Positions 32,453 to 42,799 of a stretch of 64,000 bases of DNA are shown here, piece by piece. Position 1 is the first letter of the stretch; every line of letters begins with the position of its first letter. Under the pieces are notes generated by a model that worked only from the letters and a program-made list of their open reading frames with translations, ran no database searches and was not told where the DNA came from. Origin of the DNA: Symbiodinium kawagutii (taxonomy: Eukaryota > Sar > Dinophyceae > Suessiales > Symbiodiniaceae); NCBI GenBank assembly GCA_009767595.1, contig VSDK01020647.1:339271-403270 (forward strand). Reading direction: 5' to 3'. The translations under genes were made by a program, and so were the position numbers.

Positions 32453-32593
32453 AAATGTATCTATAGAAACCTTGGCATAGCTTGCTTCTTTGACTATTTA
32501 TCATGTAAACCGAGTTATGAAATCTGTTGTCACTATCAATCATATCCCTGGTTTATTTATTTATAACTGCATGTGCAGAATTGTATTAGATGA

Positions 32594-32692
32594 GGGGTTC
32601 TCAAAATAGGGGGGCCCCCAAATCATCCACTCTAAATCATTTTCTTTAGTAAACCGGCCGCTTTTGGGGGTCGCCTATTGTGAGAAACACCC
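32594..32692. mobile_element. Foldback element, family 2, copy b
   Basis: Left GGGGTTCTCAAAATAGGGGG and right CCTATTGTGAGAAACACCC are inverted copies. AGATG occurs just outside both ends (32588-32592 and 32693-32697), a possible target duplication. Confidence 0.7.
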
Positions 32693-33016
32693 AGATGTAT
32701 CCATCGAAACTCATTGGATATCAGTGAGGTTACGTCCAAGGCACCACTTGTCCAAGGGAACACCGTCCAACTTGGACATCGCCACCAGCACCTGCTTGCG
32801 CGACACGACACTTCACGCGCGCTTTTCTAAGCTATTTCTTGACATGGGGTTATCAATGGCCATGGTGGTACCCCCTGGGGTTATCCATTATATTTGTTAA
32901 TTAATACTGATTCATACTGGTTAATAGATAGGCGCACATCCCAACAAAGGTACCTAGTCTGGTCATTGATGGCCTGTGAACAGCCAGAGGTAGAGAAAAT
33001 TAGCTCACAGCCCTAT

Positions 33017-33113
33017 GGGTGTTTCTCAAAATAGGGGACTCCCAAAATAGATCGTGTATTATTGAAACTGATTAGAATTAGAGGATTTGGGGGTACCCCA
33101 TTAAGAAACCACC
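33017..33113. mobile_element. Foldback element, family 2, copy c
   Basis: Left GGGTGTTTCTCAAAATAGGG; right GGGGTACCCCATTAAGAAAC. Same architecture as copies b and d. Confidence 0.7.
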
Positions 33114-33488
33114 AGAGGTTCATCCATCCGGTCACTTTGTGGGTAACGGCCAGGCAGAACCAACCCATGGGTACCCATTACCTGGAATATATTAAGTAAT
33201 GATCACCAACTTAAGCTACATGGAATAGATTAAGTGGGTGACCCATGGGTAATAGTGGTAAACTATAGTATCAATGAGTTGTAGCCTGGAATCTTAGCAA
33301 ATCAAGACGGGTATAAGCTATAATGGTTGGCCAAGAGCTCCCAACAAAATGTATGATGCACCAATGCTTAGTTATGAACATGTCCAGTGTGGCTGGCATG
33401 AATGTATTTTCATGGGCAGTTTAGCTTGCGCCCTTGGTAGATTCACCTGCCATGATCATGCGCCCATTCTGTATTCTCAAGGGTTCGG

Positions 33489-33696
33489 GTTTGTCCAAAA
33501 ATGGCCCCCCCAAAACTGGTGGTTTCCCTACCCCAATGACGGACCGGTGCGACGCCGAGTGAAACTGAGCGCCACGCCGTTTTGGCGTTGCGGTGGGAAA
33601 CTCGCGGTAGATTTCATCTGATTACTAATTTGGCCATCTGACCCCTGCTCAAGATAGCTTCATACTGATTATCATTCCCGCCATTTTTGGACAAAC
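33489..33696. mobile_element. Foldback element, family 1, 208 bp copy
   Basis: GTTTGTCCAAAAATGGC at 33489-33505 and its exact reverse complement at 33680-33696 form a perfect 17 bp terminal inverted repeat around ~170 bp of GC-richer DNA. It shares the left end with the copy at 32350. Confidence 0.75.
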
Positions 33697-33849
33697 GCCT
33701 TTATTAAATCAATCCCTCATCTTGTCACTGTCAATCATACCCCTAGTCCAGTCTTTCATGGCAGCTACCATTGGGGATACTGTATTGCTGGGATCACAGT
33801 CATACCGCAGCCCGTTTGCAGAAACAGCGTAGCAGGAACCAGCGCTCTT

Positions 33850-33948
33850 GGGTGTTTCTCACAAAAGGACCCTCAAATCATCCATGGTTAATCATGTCTA
33901 GCAATAAACCAGCCCTTTTGAAGTCCCCTACGGCTTGAGAAGAGACCC
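33850..33948. mobile_element. Foldback element, family 2, copy d
   Basis: Left GGGTGTTTCTCACAAAAGGA, right CGGCTTGAGAAGAGACCC, with AATCATCCATGG inside as in the other copies. Confidence 0.6.
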
Positions 33949-34257
33949 ATGGCTTACCGTAGTGCTTACTACGACATGTTGATCATTTGACGGTTCACTG
34001 CTGTTTGGTGAACCTCACACGATCCACATGATCCATGACGTGGGTCCAAGCCGGGAACCCAATCCAGTGGTGAACCTCCATGAGATGTTACTTATGGCAT
34101 AACCAACCAAGAATGGTATAATGAATGAAGAAATGGCATGACCAAAATGCAGAAGAAAAACATGTAGAAAGAATTGGTCCAAACATGTCCAACCATGACC
34201 CGCAAACTCAAAGTAGGAGACCACCAATATGGTTGGTTTATGACTGAACATGATTGA

Positions 34258-34294
34258 TATTGGATGATTTGGGGGCACCCCCTGTTTTACGACT
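34258..34294. mobile_element. Foldback element, family 2, right half only
   Basis: ATTGGATGATTTGGGGGCAC followed by CCCCTGTTTTACGAC matches the right half of family-2 copies. Confidence 0.45.
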
Positions 34295-34299
34295 CAGCA

Positions 34300-34540
34300 T
34301 ATCACCAATGGGCAGACCGAATGGTACGTTTGAAGAACCATGACCAACAAACAATAGCGCTATGCTGGTCCTTGTACCAACTGATGAGGAGGGTATTGTG
34401 TGGAATGGTAGGGGTCAATGCGACCCGCCTGTGCGTTGCCCTTCACCAACTTGGCGCAGTGAGCCACATACCTGCGCCGAGCGCAGAAATATGTGGTCAG
34501 CGATCATCCCTGACCTGAAGAAAAAATGGGAAACTACGAT
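34300..34540. other. No gene recognised
   Basis: Short open segments on the plus strand (84 and 119 codons overlapping) have no motif. Confidence 0.4.
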
Positions 34541-34542
34541 GA

Positions 34543-34637
34543 GCCCTTCTCAAAATAGGGGACCCCAAAAAGTGGATGGTTTATTTCTAAAATTGTTACT
34601 ATTGGATGATTTCGGGGTTGCCCATGGTGACCATCCA
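34543..34637. mobile_element. Foldback element, family 2, copy e
   Basis: Left CTTCTCAAAATAGGGGACCC with TGGATGGTTTAT; right ATTGGATGATTTCGGGGTTG. The inverted ends are less well preserved. Confidence 0.55.
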
Positions 34638-34793
34638 AAGGATGATCTTACCCCATACCCCCAGTTGCGCCCTGCATGTTGTGTCTTGCAAGGGCGCCAT
34701 GTTGTTGATCCCAAGATATGACAAGCACTTGGCGTAATTTTTCACAGTCAACCAATCGTTAAATATCCAATTTCGGGATTATCATTGTCCATT

Positions 34794-34826
34794 TGGGCGT
34801 TTCTCAAAACAGGGGAACCCCCACTG
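34794..34826. mobile_element. Foldback element, family 2, left half only
   Basis: GGGCGTTTCTCAAAACAGGG continued by GAACCCCC; no matching right end. Confidence 0.5.
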
Positions 34827-34829
34827 CCA

Positions 34830-36251
34830 GGCACCCCATCCGTCGCACCTGGGCACGAAATTCCCTTCAACCACTTCGGAAGGAAGTTTCCGCGCCAAGT
34901 ATTCCAGTACCTGCACCGGTTTCTGCCCAGCTGTCTTGATCCATAACCATAACCTGCTTGATGGTTTCAACCCATGAAAAATATTAGTTAACCAACCAAC
35001 CGTCCCTAAATATTGAGAAAAAAATCTAAACCACAATAGCATGGCTCAGCTCCCCCGCTGGAGCGCACCTCCGCCTCCAACCGGAGAGCTTGCACCAATG
35101 CCTGCCGATGTCAACCGGCGCGCCACAATCACGTAAATTGATATGCTCCAAAGATGTCTACATCAAATATTTAATTATACGCACGTGCCTAGTCATCTGA
35201 GGCACGGCACCCGAGGCACCCGAGGCACCTCCTCGCTAGAAGGTGCCTTGCTCTTCTTCAAGGCGAGGATCGCACCCCCTTCGTCGACCACCTGCCAGGG
35301 GTGCCTCTAGCAGACGAAAACAAAGGAGAAATCCGCAAAACCCAGATATTCCCCTGGTTTGCCCTCAGATTTCCCCAAGCCACAGTCACCCCACCTCCCA
35401 GACAACTCCGAAAGATCCGGCGCCCAGGTCTTTGATTCGGGTAAAGACCCGTTCATGGATCTTCACCTGCAGCAGGGCTACCCGACACTAATAATGGTTG
35501 ACTAATAATTATGTTGACACAAAACATATGGGGCAGGACAATGCTCCCAAACTGTTCTCATGGGGACCAGCATGGATTGATAATCAATGGGCATCATGAA
35601 AAAATGCCAACTCAATCGGAGAAAAAATTGTTTCCCAAGTACTGAGAAAAGGTTTCATGTTGGAAGGGAATTTCAAATTTTTGCGCTGAAAAAATTCTGG
35701 GGAGTAGTTATCGCTGGGTTGCTGTACAGATAGTAGCGTATATTGTTGGAAATACCCAGATACCATCACAAAGCTAATCCCCAACCGTCTCAATTCAGTT
35801 AGTCGCAATGGGAACCCAAACCACTGACAACTTCAGCTGCAACTATGGACAGACCATATGCCACCTGATAAGAGGCAGGTCCTGCCGTCTCCCACGGTGA
35901 ATTGCGGGGCGAGCGCATTGAACCCAAGGCCAAACTGTCAAACCTTACGGTTTACGGATCCTCGGAGCCTCGGAATATCAAGATATCAACGCCGATCATG
36001 CCCACGCATTCTCAGGCCAGAGTCGTGCTCACAGAAATTATCGTTCTCAGTCATTGCGCGGCTGAGAAGGCTAGCTATTGAGCACGAGCGTGGCCCGCAC
36101 ACAAACGCGTGTGAAGCGCGCGTTCATTGTAGCCATGGTTTGGCCCGTCTTGCTTTAGTTCATTGGGCACAAGGCAAGTGACACGCGCCGGTCTTCCAGC
36201 TACATTGTTCGAAGTGTGGAGAGGAAGATGGCGCGAACCATTGAACAAAAA
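34830..36251. other. No gene recognised
   Basis: No recognisable gene. A GGCACCCGAGGCACC duplication lies near 35205-35230. A possible spliced-leader-like relic (GTAGCCATGGTTTGGC) is at 36129-36144. Confidence 0.45.
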
Positions 36252-36309
36252 GGTTGGCTGGCGGGTGGGTTGGATAGGTTGGTTGCTTGGTTGGTTGGTT
36301 GGTTGGTTG
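36252..36309. repeat. (GGTT)n microsatellite
   Basis: Imperfect then perfect GGTT units, ending at 36309 where CATC-rich DNA of element B begins. Confidence 0.85.
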
Positions 36310-36554
36310 CGTCAAAGGTCATCACGACACATCACACCATGTATACATCAATGTTGCCCTGTGGATCATCAGGGCCCTTGAGCATCGCTGCATCGAGGAA
36401 ACATCGGCGCCAGCTGCTTTACAGCTTCAGGGCTGATCACCCTGAGTTCTAACATGGCAGCGGCGAAATGATCCCTGGAAGCACCCAGGCGTGAGCTCAA
36501 CATCGCAACAGCAGATCATCCATCATTTGATCATCAGCAGCCACTGCAGCAAGG

Positions 36555-37173
36555 ATGCATCAAAAAATGGCAACAGCCACAGCAGCAGAAACATCACTCA
36601 GCAGCCTCCGACAATACAAACTACCTCCACCAACATACGATGGAGAGTACGCATCATACGAAAAGTGGAAAATCAAATTTAGAGCGTATGTGGGGTTGGA
36701 ACATCATCAATTCCCACATCTACTTGCAAGAGTTGAGACGACAACAGAGGCCATCACCGACACACTACTCACCCAGACAGCATCAACACAAGAAGAAGGA
36801 GCAACATGGGTCAGGCTGGCCTCAGAACTCCAATTCATCTTGGTGAGCGGCGCCAAAGGCGCAGCAGCAACAAGTGTGAGACAACAGTGGGCATCCAAGC
36901 CAACGGGGTTGAAACATGGAGACAGCTCGGCAGAAGATTCTCACCAAATTGCTCAAGCCCATCTTTGAAGAACATCGGTTTGAGGAATCATTTGCAGCAT
37001 GGGAGTCTGAGGCCCATCGCTTTGAGAGAGACAATGGAGCAGCAATCCCCGACGGCATCAACAGAGCAGTCTTGCTCAACAAAACAAAGGGAGCTCTGCA
37101 GCAGCATCTCAAACTCATTTCATCCACAATTACAACATACAATGAGCTCAGGACCGTCATCCTGGAGTACTAA
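36555..37173 (+). pseudogene. Element B gag
   Basis: Starts MHQKMATATAAETS with the typical RQYKLPPPTYDGEYASYEKW and KIKFRAYVGLEHHQFPHLL. It then changes frame near 36900-36920 to continue ILTKLLKPIFEEHRFEESFA, WESEAHRFERDNGAAIPDGI and LLNKTKGALQQHLKLIS, the second half of the gag core. The two ORFs (36555-36968 and 36916-37173) overlap, so a single indel explains the break. Gag would form the particle around element RNA. The CAA-rich linker and nucleocapsid follow. Confidence 0.75.
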
Positions 37174-37206
37174 ACCGACCGCAAGCATCATTTGGACACC
37201 TGTATA

Positions 37207-37208
37207 GC

Positions 37209-37258
<50 letters not shown>
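37207..37258 (+). repeat. (CAA)n in gag linker
   Basis: About 17 CAA units, poly-Gln in the gag frame and poly-Thr in the next frame. Confidence 0.92.
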
Positions 37259-37289
37259 GCAGCTGCAGCAGCAGCATCACAAGGTCCAT

Positions 37290-37604
37290 CACCAATGGAC
37301 ATAGGAGCATTCAACAAAAGAAAAGGAAAAGGACACAACAAAGGAAAAGGAAAGAATCAACAGAAAGGTTACAACAAAGGATACGGCAAAGGAAAGTCAT
37401 CAAAAGAATTCAGCAATTACAACACCTACGACAAAGGAGAGGAAAGCATCAATATCAACGACCGATTGGCCAAGCAACACCTTTCAAGGGAGCATCAAAG
37501 GGATACAACAAAGGAAAGAAGGAAAGCCATCAAAGGGCAAAGGAAAATCATCAGATCAACGCTACAAATCTGGCCAGCAAGGTCACATCGCACGGTTTCG
37601 CCGT
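37290..37604 (+). pseudogene. Element B nucleocapsid-like basic region
   Basis: The frame of ORF 37295-37675 gives SPMDIGAFNKRKGKGHNKGK and KGYNKGYGKGKSSKEFSNYN, a Lys/Gly/Asn-rich RNA-binding segment. The zinc knuckle expected around KSGQQGHIARFRR (37570) lacks its Cys residues. Confidence 0.55.
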
Positions 37605-38648
37605 GTGGCCATCTACAACTACGCAAACGAGGATCAGCAACCCATCAACGACCCAACATACGGCTGGCACAATGATCAACAGAATTGGCATCAACAGGAG
37701 AATGATCAGGAATGGCACGGCCATCAAAGCTATGAAGAGCATCATTGCGAAACACATCATCCACAGCTATCGGCTCTACCACCACCGCCACAGCAAGCAT
37801 TGGACAATTCCATCAGCACCACGCAATCACTTCACATTGCAGCAATTCTTTCCATCAACAAGCTGGACATGGAGCTGAAGAACATCAAGCCGCAGGAATC
37901 TTTCGACATCCCGCTCGACAGCCGCGCAGCAACTCATGTCTGCCCACCATGGTGTGGGACATCATTCCCTCTCCATCAGATGAGCGAAGCATCAAAACCA
38001 CATCTCCAGACCGTCAGCGATGAGAACATCTATGTCTTTGGGCATCGTTGGATTCACTTTGTGAATCAAGGTGGCCACCAGTTGGTCATCTTTTCCTTCG
38101 CGCGCAAAGTCAAAAGTCCCATCTTGTCAGTGACCGGGCTCATTCATCAAGGATTCAAGGTCAACTTGAAGCAAGAGCTGACCATCGCCAACACCAACTT
38201 CTACAGCGACATCGTTCAGAAAGATGGTTTGTTCTACATCAACTTGACACCAACTGATCAACCAGCAGGACATCAACTCTTAATCATCAATCAAGGCGAT
38301 CAACAAGCGGCAATGATTGCACCAACATCCATCGGTTCACCCATCACACGCAACAACGACTACTGGACTATGAACAACGAGTGCTACATCGCGCGCATCC
38401 ACAAGAGGCTCAGAAAGGCAATGTTTATGCCATCGAAGGGGCGTCCCATCCCTGTCGAATGGCTTGAGGATTGCCAGGAAACCAACATCAGACAACCAGG
38501 ACTGCAGCAGAAAATCATCGAGGAGAAGTATCAGGCACTCAGCAAGAGTGATCAGCTACAGGTCATCGAAGGCTCATCTTGGATAGGCGAGACATGGTTC
38601 AAACCAAAGAAGGGCCCCCAAGGTGACACCATCACAGGCGAAGCATAG
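37605..38648 (+). CDS. Element B protease region
   Basis: An uninterrupted 347-codon ORF covering the gag/pol junction and protease. The active-site motif appears as SFDIPLDSRAATHVCPPW, i.e. D-S-R-A where aspartic proteases have D-S/T-G-A. The Gly to Arg change should impair catalysis. Downstream blocks SPILSVTGLIHQGFKVNL, GHQLLIINQGDQQAAMIAPT, NNDYWTMNNE and HKRLRKAMFMPSKGRPIP follow the order I know from this element family. The ORF ends before a ~290 bp stretch full of stops. Confidence 0.72.
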   Translation: MAIYNYANEDQQPINDPTYGWHNDQQNWHQQENDQEWHGHQSYEEHHCETHHPQLSALPPPPQQALDNSISTTQSLHIAAILSINKLDMELKNIKPQESFDIPLDSRAATHVCPPWCGTSFPLHQMSEASKPHLQTVSDENIYVFGHRWIHFVNQGGHQLVIFSFARKVKSPILSVTGLIHQGFKVNLKQELTIANTNFYSDIVQKDGLFYINLTPTDQPAGHQLLIINQGDQQAAMIAPTSIGSPITRNNDYWTMNNECYIARIHKRLRKAMFMPSKGRPIPVEWLEDCQETNIRQPGLQQKIIEEKYQALSKSDQLQVIEGSSWIGETWFKPKKGPQGDTITGEA

Positions 38649-38649
38649 G

Positions 38650-39325
38650 CATCAAGGCGCGCATCCACGGAAAAGGGCGTCTATTGAGAAAAGGCCATCA
38701 GGTTATGAGCAGATAGCAACAAAGTCAACAGAAGGCATCAAGGCTTCAACAGAAAAATGAGACAACAGGAAAGACAACATCAGAATCAAGGACATATGAG
38801 AGACATCAAGCGCTAAAGACACAACATCCTACAGGAACAGCAACAGCATCATCACAAGCACCATCAAAGAGAATCAGAGGCAAGCAAACACCAGCAGCAG
38901 AGCAATCAACATCAACATCAACTACAAGAGACATTCAGATGGAAGACAACAGACACATCGGTGCCAAAACAACTGTTCCACCTCCTGATCCATCATCTCA
39001 CTCACAGGACTGCTGGGTGAGAGAGGGTCATCTGTGGAAGAGAGTCCACATCAATCCGAGAACATCGTTCTACAGCGCAGAGCCATCCAACGCTGGGCCC
39101 ATCATTGACAATCTACTCCCAACAAGGCAGACATTCATCAAGCCAACTGACGTGGTAGCAGAGGCCATCAGGCCGATGATGAATGGACCATCTGGACAGG
39201 ATCCATCAACTGTGAGGAGCACATCACCTACAAGCAGGAGATCGACGACGAGGAATATCAACAGACATCATCAGCGGTAACCAGCCAAGCCAACGAGAGC
39301 ACCAGCACAGCCAACACATCAGGAG
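38650..39325 (+). pseudogene. Element B protease-integrase linker
   Basis: Degenerate CATC-rich DNA. A 113-codon ORF at 38939-39280 keeps the family's CWVREGHLWKRVHINPRTSF motif before integrase. Confidence 0.55.
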
Positions 39326-40558
39326 ATGATTGAGCATCAGTTGACACACATGCCATTTCGGGACTGGCGTCCCATCTGCGTTCAAGGCAGAAGCAAAGCA
39401 TCGGCACATCAGAAACAACGCAGCAGAAAGCCCATCATCCAGGTTGACTTTGCATACACGAAAGGCTTCAACGACCCACACACACATTACCAGCGCTTAC
39501 AGCACGTGACATCGAAACAGGCCTGCGCACATCAGCACTCATCCCAGACAAGCAATCCATGATGGACTATTGCATCAACACACTCATTGCCTTCATCATG
39601 GAGACAGACAGAACAAGCATATCTCAAGCAATCGTCCATGGAGCAGCATCAAAGCTCGGCAGCATCACTGTGAGATTCTCACCCGCATACAGCTGCCAGA
39701 GTCAAGGCAGCATTGAGAGGCTTATCGAACTTTGTTCAGCCATGTGAGAGTCATCGGAGAGCACGTTAAGCCAACACCGCCGTCAACATGAATCATCCCA
39801 TCACGCCATGGGTGATCAAGCGCAGCAGCTTTCTCATAAACAACTATTTGGTCCATTCAGACGGCTTCACATCATACTACCGTCGGTGGGGGACAAATGA
39901 TCAAACCCCCATCTGTGAGTTTGGAGAGACCATCCTCCACACGCCACCGCAATCAGCGAAGTCACATCCCAAGCTCGAGAACATGTTCTACAACGGCATC
40001 TGGCTTGGGGAAGATCCACCGCCAGGAGAATCCTACGTTGGCATCTCAGGAAGAGTCATCAAAGCAAGAACCATCAGAAGACAAATCAATGACAGCCCTT
40101 TGGGCGCCATCCTTCCAGCAATGATGACAAGAGCAACAGCATCAACAGAGAACAACGATGAAGAGAGCAGACAACAACAACTATCACCGGAGCCCGCAAC
40201 ATCGCAGCAAGAGCAACTACCAACAACAAAGAATCCACCATCAGCATCAGAACAAACAATTGCCAAGAAGCAAAACACATCACCAACACTACCAATACCA
40301 CCGCCAACAACAAGTCCCGAAGCCATCACAGACAGAGTCACGTCACCATCCATGTCTCCTGCGCGAAGCCCAGGCAGGGCATTCAACGAATCATACAGGC
40401 GACAACTTGACGACAGCATCACAGATGGCAGCCAATCAAAGCAAACCAAAACATCAGAACGACAACAAGCAGCCACACGACCAGAGGAACCATCGCAACC
40501 AGCCAGGACCAAAACCCGCATCGGAACAAAGAATCCTGGAACCTATCATCAAACATGA
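39326..40558 (+). pseudogene. Element B integrase
   Basis: The zinc-binding start HQLTHMPFRDWRPICVQGRS (39338-39397) and VDFAYTKGFND, containing the first catalytic Asp, are in ORF 39326-39562. SPAYSCQSQGSIERLIELC with the catalytic Glu (QGSIE) is in ORF 39559-39747. After a break, ITPWVIKRSSFLINNYLVHS, DQTPICEFGETILH and FYNGIWLGEDPPPGESYVGI are in ORF 39788-40558. The middle catalytic Asp region (...QSD...) is not in an open frame. A Gln/Pro/Thr-rich linker that normally precedes RT ends the element. Integrase would insert the cDNA copy in an active element. Confidence 0.72.
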
Positions 40559-40695
40559 TATCAAGGCTCTGACCCCATCAAACTCAAACAGGGCGCGATG
40601 AAGGAGACGACATCAATGGTCAATCAAGGAGTGTTCGGGGAAATCAACATCGAACAGGCAACAGAGGAAGAAAATCAGAACATCATTGAACCCCG

Positions 40696-41992
40696 TTGAT
40701 CGTCATAGTCGCGAACAACGACAGCAAATATCAGATCAACAAGCTCCGGGCCAAGAAGTACGCGAAGGATTCTGGCGCGAACCTGCGGCGGTCCATTGCC
40801 AAAGATCAAGCCTCCAGCCAAGCGCTCCGATCTCAGTCCTGCGACAAAGATCGCAAAATACAGTGCCTTGGCCTTGTTAGAAAATATTCTGGCATCTTTC
40901 TATTAAGGAGCGCCCGTTTCGTTGCCATGTCACGGAACATGCGCCGCAGGTGGTTGACCTACCATGACAAAGACACCACCAGCAACCTGCTGGGCGCCCT
41001 CTTGTTGGCCATCGGCACGCGCGTCTTCCTGACCGAGCACATTGACAGGTCGGAGGAGAAATGTTTTTTGCACAACGATGCCCTCTATGTCAAGTTCGAT
41101 GGGGCCGGCTGGCAGCTGCCGGGCGTTGGCCAGCCAGGCTCCCTCAAAACTTGATCCTCCTTGCCTACCTGATCATCATCATTCCCCTTCAGACGGTCCT
41201 CCAAAATTCCTGACAACCGGTCCTGAACGTCTATCCCATCGTGGCAAAGACCAACGACTGGTATTTGGACAGGGGACGAAAAACGAAGGCGCTCAAGGTG
41301 AAGCGCTGCCAGTTGCCACTGGCGCCTGGTGGCCGCAAGCAGGGCGCAACGCCGAGAAGATGTCCTCATCATGCGGCCTTCCCCGACATGGTTGTACGAC
41401 CGCGGCAATGCTTCAGATGGCCCGGACCTGCTCCTGAAGAAGTTGCAGGGCGAAAGCATCAATTGGGCAGCTGTCCGGGAAGCCCGGCGCCCTTGCGCAA
41501 AGGGTGCGAAATGCGGGCAAGTCTTGCCAGTAGACGCGTTCAACCAGGAGCAATGGGAACTCAGCCGCGCAAACAAGACTGCAAAATGTAGAAATTGCAC
41601 GGAAGGCAAGATTCTCAAGCGCCGGAAGCTCAATCCCGACAGCCTGCAGAAGTACCGGCGCCTGGCGTGTGACACGGACAAGATGCCTTCCCGCGGCCGC
41701 AGCTGGCGCAAAATGATGCCGACTGCAAGCGTCGCTGCTTGAAGCGCCTCCAAACACAGAGGGCCTGGATGCAGCGCAGCCGGCGCTTCGATATCAAGAA
41801 GCAGCCGGACTTCGAGCCGCAAATGGTCACCGTGCCGGCGAATGGCATCCTGTGTTTGGACTGTCAAGACGAGCTGCGGAATCAAACCACAACGGAGAAA
41901 ACAGGGTTCTTCACCTGCAAAGCCTGCGGGATCTTTCCAGCCGCTGCTTCCATAAGCGAGGACCGGGCCAGGCGTTGCTTGAACTGCGCTTC
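40696..41992 (+). pseudogene. PIF1-like DNA helicase, C-terminal part (first half, interrupted)
   Basis: Plus-strand pieces in three frames match a dinoflagellate PIF1-like helicase family (ATP-dependent 5'-3' DNA helicase): LLAIGTRVFLTEHIDRSEEK (41007-41066), AKTNDWYLDRGRKTKALKVK, CQLPLAPG, then AQRREDVLIMRPSPTWLYDR and LLLKKLQGESINWAAVREAR. A C-terminal Cys-rich region (CAKGAKCGQVLPVDAFNQEQ, LCLDCQDEL, CKACGIF) follows. The ~25 residues with the helicase GQT motif between PLAP and the REDVLIMRP block are deleted. The N-terminal helicase core is absent, so this is a fragment. Coding breaks at CLNCAS (41992) where element C is inserted, and resumes at 48612. Confidence 0.65.
41988..41992. repeat. 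Target-site duplication, left (GCTTC)
   Basis: GCTTC immediately precedes the 5' LTR; the same five bases follow the 3' LTR at 48612-48616. Confidence 0.85.
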
Positions 41993-42181
41993 TGTGAATT
42001 TTCCGTTACACGTGTCACACAGCAGTTTAGCTGTCACTAGTACTTGTACAGGACTTGTTTAAGACCTAGGGGTTTGAGCCAACTGGAACCACTTGAACTT
42101 GAGTTATTTTTGAGGATAGCACCAAGAGGTGGAAAAAGTAGAGCCCAATACGCTAGCTGCCTGCGGACTTCCGTTTTCGCA
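41993..42181 (+). repeat. Element C 5' LTR
   Basis: 189 bp from TGTGAATTTTCCG to CCGTTTTCGCA. It lacks a ~35 bp segment found in the 3' LTR and has ~20 bp (GGGTTTGAGCCAACTGG) that the 3' LTR lacks. Confidence 0.92.
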
Positions 42182-42193
42182 TGGTAGCGGAGC
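42182..42193 (+). promoter_or_regulatory. Element C primer-binding site
   Basis: TGGTAGCGGAGC starts at the first base after the LTR. TGGTA is complementary to the ...TACCA 3' end typical of initiator tRNA-Met, the usual primer of copia elements. Element D has the same site. Confidence 0.75.
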
Positions 42194-42799
42194 TCTGAGC
42201 GGGTAGCACCGCCAGACTCCAAGGGCCTTTCCGGAGGTTGGAACAAGCGGGAAGCCTCGCTCACTGAGCGGGCAGCTTAATGAGTGGAGGACCTCGCTCC
42301 GAAGCGGGGCCCCTCTACACGCCAACACGTCCAGCAACGACGGTTGGTGGAACAGGTCTTCTGGTCAATGGTGGTCACGTGGCTGGGAGTCGCAGCGGCA
42401 AAGTTGGTCAAGAACAGACTGGACCAGCTCCAACACTGCGTGGTCTGACTGGCGAGCCGGCGCCAGCAGCACCACAACACCTAGTGGGAGCGACCGCCCC
42501 ACAGCAACCCCAAGGCACAAGCCCAGGAACCATAGAGGTAAGCGCAGCAGCCAAAGAAAAGCTGAACGCATACAACGAGGACAGGCCAGAAGAGCAGCAG
42601 CTCTCCGCAGAGGGGCAGCAGCTCCCGGAGCCTCATTTTCCGGCTCGGAGGAAAAGCCCGAAATCGTTCAAGCACAACCTGCACACCGACAGGAACAGCC
42701 GACTGTTCCGAACCACACACCAGGAAATTCAGCGCAGCAAGGAGGAGAAGTAGCACAAGTAGCACACCCACACCTTAGCAGCGCACACGCGCGAACACT

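Larger units (their letters stand above)
36312..40690 (+). mobile_element. Element B: 3'-truncated Ty1/copia-type element with CATC bias
   Basis: Plus-strand gag, nucleocapsid, protease and integrase of a dinoflagellate copia family, in normal order. RT and RNase H are absent: the element stops near 40.69 kb where helicase coding begins. No LTR pair was found. The tetramer CATC is strongly over-represented throughout, coding or not, and falls away at both ends, which I used to place the boundaries. Stops and frameshifts are frequent. Confidence 0.75.

Noticed and set aside
37192-37878. 228-codon ORF with poly-Thr
   Set aside because: An out-of-frame reading of the (CAA)n and nucleocapsid region; gag is read in the adjacent frame.
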